This document shows positions 60,688 to 64,000 of a DNA stretch of 64,000 nt, in pieces. The stretch covers positions 1-64,000 of the forward strand of contig NZ_VHIB01000011.1 in NCBI RefSeq assembly GCF_008087345.1. The letters are read 5' to 3'. How positions within the stretch are numbered: position 1 is the stretch's first letter; the number at the start of each line of letters is the position of its first letter. The stretch is from Nocardioides caldifontis (GTDB lineage: Bacteria > Actinomycetota > Actinomycetes > Propionibacteriales > Nocardioidaceae). The notes under the pieces were generated by a model that saw only the letters and a list, made by a program, of their open reading frames with translations, searched no databases and was not told the origin of the DNA. A program made the position numbers and the translations under genes.

Positions 60688-61671
60688 TCACCCTCCCCCG
60701 TCAGCCAGGTCGTCGCGCTGCGACGCGCTGAGCTTCTCGCGCCCGGCACGGCGCCGCTCCGCTCCCCCGCGCCACCCGGTGACCGGCAGCTCGAACTTGG
60801 CCACCAGCCGGTCGGTGAAGGGGGCCAGGTGAAGCCGCGCGAGCCGGACGGGGGCGTGGCCCCGCCGGACCTCGATGCGGGCGCCCGGCGGCAGGTCGAC
60901 GGTGCGTCGGCCGTCGCACCAGAGCACCGCCGCGCCCTCGGTGTGGGCGATCACCTCGACCGCGAGGACCGAAGTGGGGGCGACCACCATGGGCCGGGCG
61001 AAGAGAGCGTGGGCCGAGAGCGGCACCAGGAGGAGCGCCTGCACCTGCGGCCACACGATCGGCCCGCCGGCCGAGAAGTTGTACGCCGTCGACCCGGTCG
61101 GCGTGGAGCAGACGACCCCGTCGCACCCCCACCGGGAGAGCGGCCGGCCGTCGACCTCGACGACCACCTCGATCATCCGCTCGCGGGCCGCCTTCTCGAC
61201 GCTCGCCTCGTTGAGCGCCCAGGTGGAGCAGACCAGCTGGTTGTCGTTGTAGACCGAGACGTCGATCGTCAGCCGTTCCTCGGCCTCGTAGCGGCGGGCG
61301 ATGATCGCGTCGATCGTGTGCTCGACGTCCTCCTGCTCGGCCTCGGCGAGGAACCCGACGTGACCGAGGTTGACCCCGAGCAGCGGGGTGCCGGACTCCC
61401 GGGCGAACTCCGCGGCGCGGAGGATCGTCCCGTCGCCACCGATCACCAGCACCAGCTCGCAGCCGGCCGAGGCGTCGTCGGACGGCTCGACGACCTCCAC
61501 GCACGGGTCACCGACCTCGGCCGGCCGCACCTCGGCCGCGTCCTCGGCGAGCATCCGGACCACGATGCTCGAGGTGGTCAGCGCCGTGCAGAACTGCTGC
61601 GCCACCTCGACGGCCTTCTCCCGTCGGGTGTTCACGAGCAGGAAGACCCGCCGCTGGCCGTCGTCGATCAC
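60688..61671 (-). CDS. nadK: NAD kinase
   Basis: 327 residues; makes NADP. The signature GGDGTILRAAE starts near residue 78, NLGHVGFLAEAE follows, and the C-terminal sheet has CDGVVCSTPTGSTAYNFSAGGP. The length suits actinobacterial NAD kinases with an extended tail. The GTG at 61671 overlaps the tlyA stop (GTGA). Confidence 0.97.
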   Translation of the reverse strand: MIDDGQRRVFLLVNTRREKAVEVAQQFCTALTTSSIVVRMLAEDAAEVRPAEVGDPCVEVVEPSDDASAGCELVLVIGGDGTILRAAEFARESGTPLLGVNLGHVGFLAEAEQEDVEHTIDAIIARRYEAEERLTIDVSVYNDNQLVCSTWALNEASVEKAARERMIEVVVEVDGRPLSRWGCDGVVCSTPTGSTAYNFSAGGPIVWPQVQALLLVPLSAHALFARPMVVAPTSVLAVEVIAHTEGAAVLWCDGRRTVDLPPGARIEVRRGHAPVRLARLHLAPFTDRLVAKFELPVTGWRGGAERRRAGREKLSASQRDDLADGGG

Positions 61672-62507
61672 GGGTCCACCTTCTCACCGGCCACCCCCAG
61701 GACGTGGGGTCCACGCGCCACCTCCGCCTCGATCTCCTCGGCGGTCACCCGCGGAGCCCCCTCGGCGAGCCACAGGAAGAACTCCACGTTGCCGGACGGC
61801 CCCGGCAACGGGCTGGTCGTCACCGCCCGGGCGCCCCACCCTCGCTGCGCCGCGGCGTCCGCCACCCGCACCACGGCCTCGGCGCGCAGCGCCGGGTCGC
61901 GGACCACCCCGCCCTTGCCGACCCGGTCCTTGCCGACCTCGAACTGCGGCTTGACCATCGGCACCAGGTCGGCGCCGGGCGCGCAAGCCCCGAGGAGGGC
62001 GTCGAGCACCACCAGCAGCGAGATGAAGCTGAGGTCGCCGACGACGACGTCGACCGGCCCGCCGACGAGCTCCGGGGTCAGGTCACGGACGTTGGTGCGG
62101 TCGTGCACCCGGACGCGCGGGTCCTGCCGCAGCGACCAGGCCAGCTGGCCGTAGCCGACGTCCACCGCGACGACCTCCGCCGCCCCTGCCCGCAGCAGCA
62201 CGTCGGTGAACCCGCCCGTCGACGCGCCTGCGTCCAGGCAGCGCCGCCCTTCGACGGTCAGTCCGGCGGGCTCGAAGGCGGCGAGCGCGCCGGCGAGCTT
62301 GTGGCCGCCGCGCGAGACGTAGTCGGGGCGGTCGGGGTCGCTGGTCACCACGATCGCCACGTCGGTGGTGACCCCGGTCGCGGGCTTCGCGGCCACGGTG
62401 CCGCCGACCTTGACCCGGCCGCCGGCGACCAGCTCCGCGGCATGGTCGCGCGAGCGGGCCAGCCCCCGGCGGACCAGCTCGGCGTCGAGGCGCAACCGGC
62501 GGGGCAC
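61668..62507 (-). CDS. tlyA: TlyA family rRNA 2'-O-methyltransferase
   Basis: 279 residues. An N-terminal S4 domain (RRLRLDAELVRRGLARSRDHA) precedes a Rossmann methyltransferase with the SAM motif LDAGASTGGFTDVLLRAGA, DVGYGQLAW and VGDLSFISL. TlyA methylates cytidines in 16S and 23S rRNA and sets capreomycin sensitivity in mycobacteria. The GTG is at 62507. It leads into nadK with a 4-base overlap. Confidence 0.94.
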   Translation of the reverse strand: MPRRLRLDAELVRRGLARSRDHAAELVAGGRVKVGGTVAAKPATGVTTDVAIVVTSDPDRPDYVSRGGHKLAGALAAFEPAGLTVEGRRCLDAGASTGGFTDVLLRAGAAEVVAVDVGYGQLAWSLRQDPRVRVHDRTNVRDLTPELVGGPVDVVVGDLSFISLLVVLDALLGACAPGADLVPMVKPQFEVGKDRVGKGGVVRDPALRAEAVVRVADAAAQRGWGARAVTTSPLPGPSGNVEFFLWLAEGAPRVTAEEIEAEVARGPHVLGVAGEKVDP

Positions 62508-62513
62508 GAGGGG

Positions 62514-62735
62514 TCAGGCAGGCTCGACCGGGCGGCTGAGGGCGTCCCGCAGCGAGGCGTGCGCCTGCTCGAGCACGGCCACGTGCTCGTCGACCGGGAG
62601 CTCGTCGAGCCCCTCCAGCGACCCCAGCGCGGCGTCGACCTGCTCGTGCCCGGTGCGGGGTGCGGCGAGCCCCGGTGCGACGTCAGGCGTGGTCACGCGG
62701 TCCACGGTCGGCTCTCGCTCCGGCTGCTCGCTCAC
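62514..62735 (-). CDS. Conserved small protein between tlyA and the HAD phosphatase
   Basis: 73 residues from a GTG at 62735 with AGGAG 7 bases upstream. Acidic, with a C-terminal helical repeat-like part (HEQVDAALGSLEGLDELPVD; HVAVLEQAHASLRDALSR). Small proteins with this helix pattern often lie in this slot in Nocardioides-type genomes (recalled, not checked). No function known. A longer start at 62798 is possible but lacks a ribosome site. Confidence 0.65.
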   Translation of the reverse strand: MSEQPEREPTVDRVTTPDVAPGLAAPRTGHEQVDAALGSLEGLDELPVDEHVAVLEQAHASLRDALSRPVEPA

Positions 62736-62799
62736 GGCGTGCTCCTGCACCTCGGGTCGTGGTCGTCGTACGGGCCCGGCTGGCCGGGCGCGCTCCACG

Positions 62800-63882
62800 C
62801 TACTGCCTGCCCGCAGCCGGGACGGTGGGCGACCTGCCGGGAAGCTCCACCCCGGCCACGTCCACCGGCGTCCCGTTCGTGTCGAGGTGCTCCCAGCCGG
62901 CCGCTGCGGCCACCCGCCACCAGTCGTCGGCGTCCTGGCCGCGGGGCTCCGCGGGGAGCCGGTCGCCCTGGTCGGCGCGGAGCTCGAGCACCCCGTCGGT
63001 GACGGTGGCCCGCCACCGCCGACAGCTCCACCCTGCGGCCGTGCGGATGGGCCGCGGCTGCGGCTCGAGCAGCGCGGCGAGCGTGCCCGCGACGTACGAC
63101 GGACGCCGTCCGGGCTCGGCGGTGACGAGCTGGGCGAGGTCGGTGACGCCGGTCATCACCAACAGGCTGTCATAGCCGGCCAGCCGCGCTCCCTCGATGT
63201 CGGTGTCCAGCCGGTCCCCGACCACGAGCGGTCGTTCGCCGCCGACCCGTCGCCGCGTCTCGTGGAAGAGCGGCGGCCGGGGCTTCCCGGCCACCACGGG
63301 CTCCACCTGCGCGTAGTCCGCGACGGCCTTGACCAGCACGCCGTTGCCGGGGCCGGGCCCGCGCGGAGTCGGCACGGTCATGTCGGTGTTCGAGACCACC
63401 CACGGTAGGCCTTCGCGCACGAGCATCGCGCCGTCCATGATCGTGCGCCACCGCAGGTCGGGGCCGTACCCGGACACCACCGCGACGGCCCCGTCGTCGA
63501 TGGCCTGGGTGGGCCGCAGCCCGAGCTCCTCGAGCGCCTCGACGAGCCCGGCGCCGCCGATCACGAAGACCGCGGCGCCCGCGGGGACGCGCTCGGCCAC
63601 GAGCCGGGCGGCCGCCTGCGCCGACGTCACGACGTCCTCCGGGGCCGCGCCGATGCCGAGCTCCTGCAGGTGCGCAGCCACCGCCGCCGGCGGCCGTGAG
63701 GCGTTGTTGGTCACGTAGGCGAGGTGCATCCCCCGCGCCGACGCGGCCGCGAGGTCACCGGGCGCATCAGGGACGGCGTGACGCCCGACGTACACCACCC
63801 CGTCCAGGTCGAGCATCGCGAGGTCGTAGGCGTCGCAGAGCGGCTCCGTGGACTCCTCGAGCTGCTCCGGTCCCGTGGCCAT
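62800..63882 (-). CDS. HAD-superfamily (class IIA) sugar/nucleotide phosphatase
   Basis: 360 residues. The HAD nucleophile motif is DLDGVVY with D25 and D27. Class IIA features are YVTNNASRPP, the KPRPPLF Lys motif and VVGDRLDTDIEGA. It resembles NagD/4-nitrophenylphosphatase-type enzymes. After about residue 265 an extra C-terminal domain of about 90 residues (TVTDGVLELRADQ; DWWRVAAAAGWEHLD) is specific to actinobacterial members. The ATG at 63882 follows GGGAGGG. The last 118 bases of the window show no certain gene. Confidence 0.9.
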   Translation of the reverse strand: MATGPEQLEESTEPLCDAYDLAMLDLDGVVYVGRHAVPDAPGDLAAASARGMHLAYVTNNASRPPAAVAAHLQELGIGAAPEDVVTSAQAAARLVAERVPAGAAVFVIGGAGLVEALEELGLRPTQAIDDGAVAVVSGYGPDLRWRTIMDGAMLVREGLPWVVSNTDMTVPTPRGPGPGNGVLVKAVADYAQVEPVVAGKPRPPLFHETRRRVGGERPLVVGDRLDTDIEGARLAGYDSLLVMTGVTDLAQLVTAEPGRRPSYVAGTLAALLEPQPRPIRTAAGWSCRRWRATVTDGVLELRADQGDRLPAEPRGQDADDWWRVAAAAGWEHLDTNGTPVDVAGVELPGRSPTVPAAGRQ

Positions 63883-64000
63883 CGGCTGCCGCCCTCCCTC
63901 TCGCGCGGACCGGCCGTCGCCGAGCCCACGCGAACCCTAGCCACCACCCGGCGACGCCACCGGGGCCCTGCTCACCGTCCGGGCGGAGAGCACCTCCACC

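Noticed and set aside
56732-60832. 1366-codon plus-strand open frame opposite steB, steA and recN
   Set aside because: Antisense shadow; the minus-strand genes have full motif support.
63883-64000. Possible 3' end of another minus-strand gene at the right edge
   Set aside because: Frames end at different stops (for example 63937-63939 or 63972-63974) and too few codons are visible to choose.

Overview
The window is about 64 kb of very GC-rich DNA with many GTG and some TTG starts, frequent 4-base ATGA/GTGA/TTGA stop-start overlaps, a DUF222/13E12-type HNH gene and an actinobacterial housekeeping order (parA-scpA-scpB-rluB, tyrA-cmk-der, pyrG-Nudix-ald-xerD, steA-steB, tlyA-nadK-recN). This points to a high-GC actinobacterium, most likely Nocardioides or a close relative (inference from gene order and family content; no marker rRNA is present).

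Positions 1-982 hold the start of a chemoreceptor. Positions 1.1-23.9 kb are a carbohydrate catabolic island. It has a secreted GH10 xylanase, a lipoprotein-dependent ABC sugar importer without its ATPase, four GFO/IDH/MocA oxidoreductases, a PMI-like cupin, an AP-endonuclease-2-type TIM barrel, a glycosidase-like protein broken by an in-frame TAG, a medium-chain alcohol dehydrogenase, a PhyH-type Fe(II)/2-oxoglutarate dioxygenase, a ThuA-like protein, a nucleoside hydrolase, a PfkB kinase, an MFS transporter, an amidohydrolase with a Rieske ferredoxin, and AraC and LacI regulators. Six close copies of the palindrome CAAATCGATTTG sit in front of the transcription units, several overlapping recognisable -35/-10 boxes, with the perfect copy in front of the lacI-type gene. 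The island therefore looks like one LacI-family regulon for an unidentified plant-derived sugar or glycoside, possibly handled through C3-oxidised (keto-sugar) intermediates.

Positions 24-38 kb are accessory. They hold a guanidine-III riboswitch with an SMR guanidinium exporter, a TetR regulator divergent from a 52-residue membrane peptide with a shared operator, phosphoglucomutase, a flavin oxidoreductase, a NERD-domain gene also broken by an in-frame TAG, a DUF222 HNH gene, a secreted HEYAH metallopeptidase, an Asp-nucleophile alpha/beta hydrolase, a GNAT protein, an isoprenylcysteine methyltransferase-like enzyme, an orphan FetB-like permease, an iron-box-controlled HugZ/DUF2470 protein, tRNA-Pro(GGG), and remnants of an SDR and a DUF2804 gene.

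Positions 38.4-64 kb are the conserved core: der-cmk-tyrA; rluB-scpB-scpA-RHH-parA; xerD-ald-Nudix-pyrG; steB-steA; and recN-nadK-tlyA-small protein-HAD phosphatase, all on the minus strand. Two insertions interrupt it: a LysR/flavin oxidase divergent pair (41.8-44.2 kb) and a large AfsR/SARP-like regulator divergent from a secreted Ig-like protein (48.0-52.1 kb).
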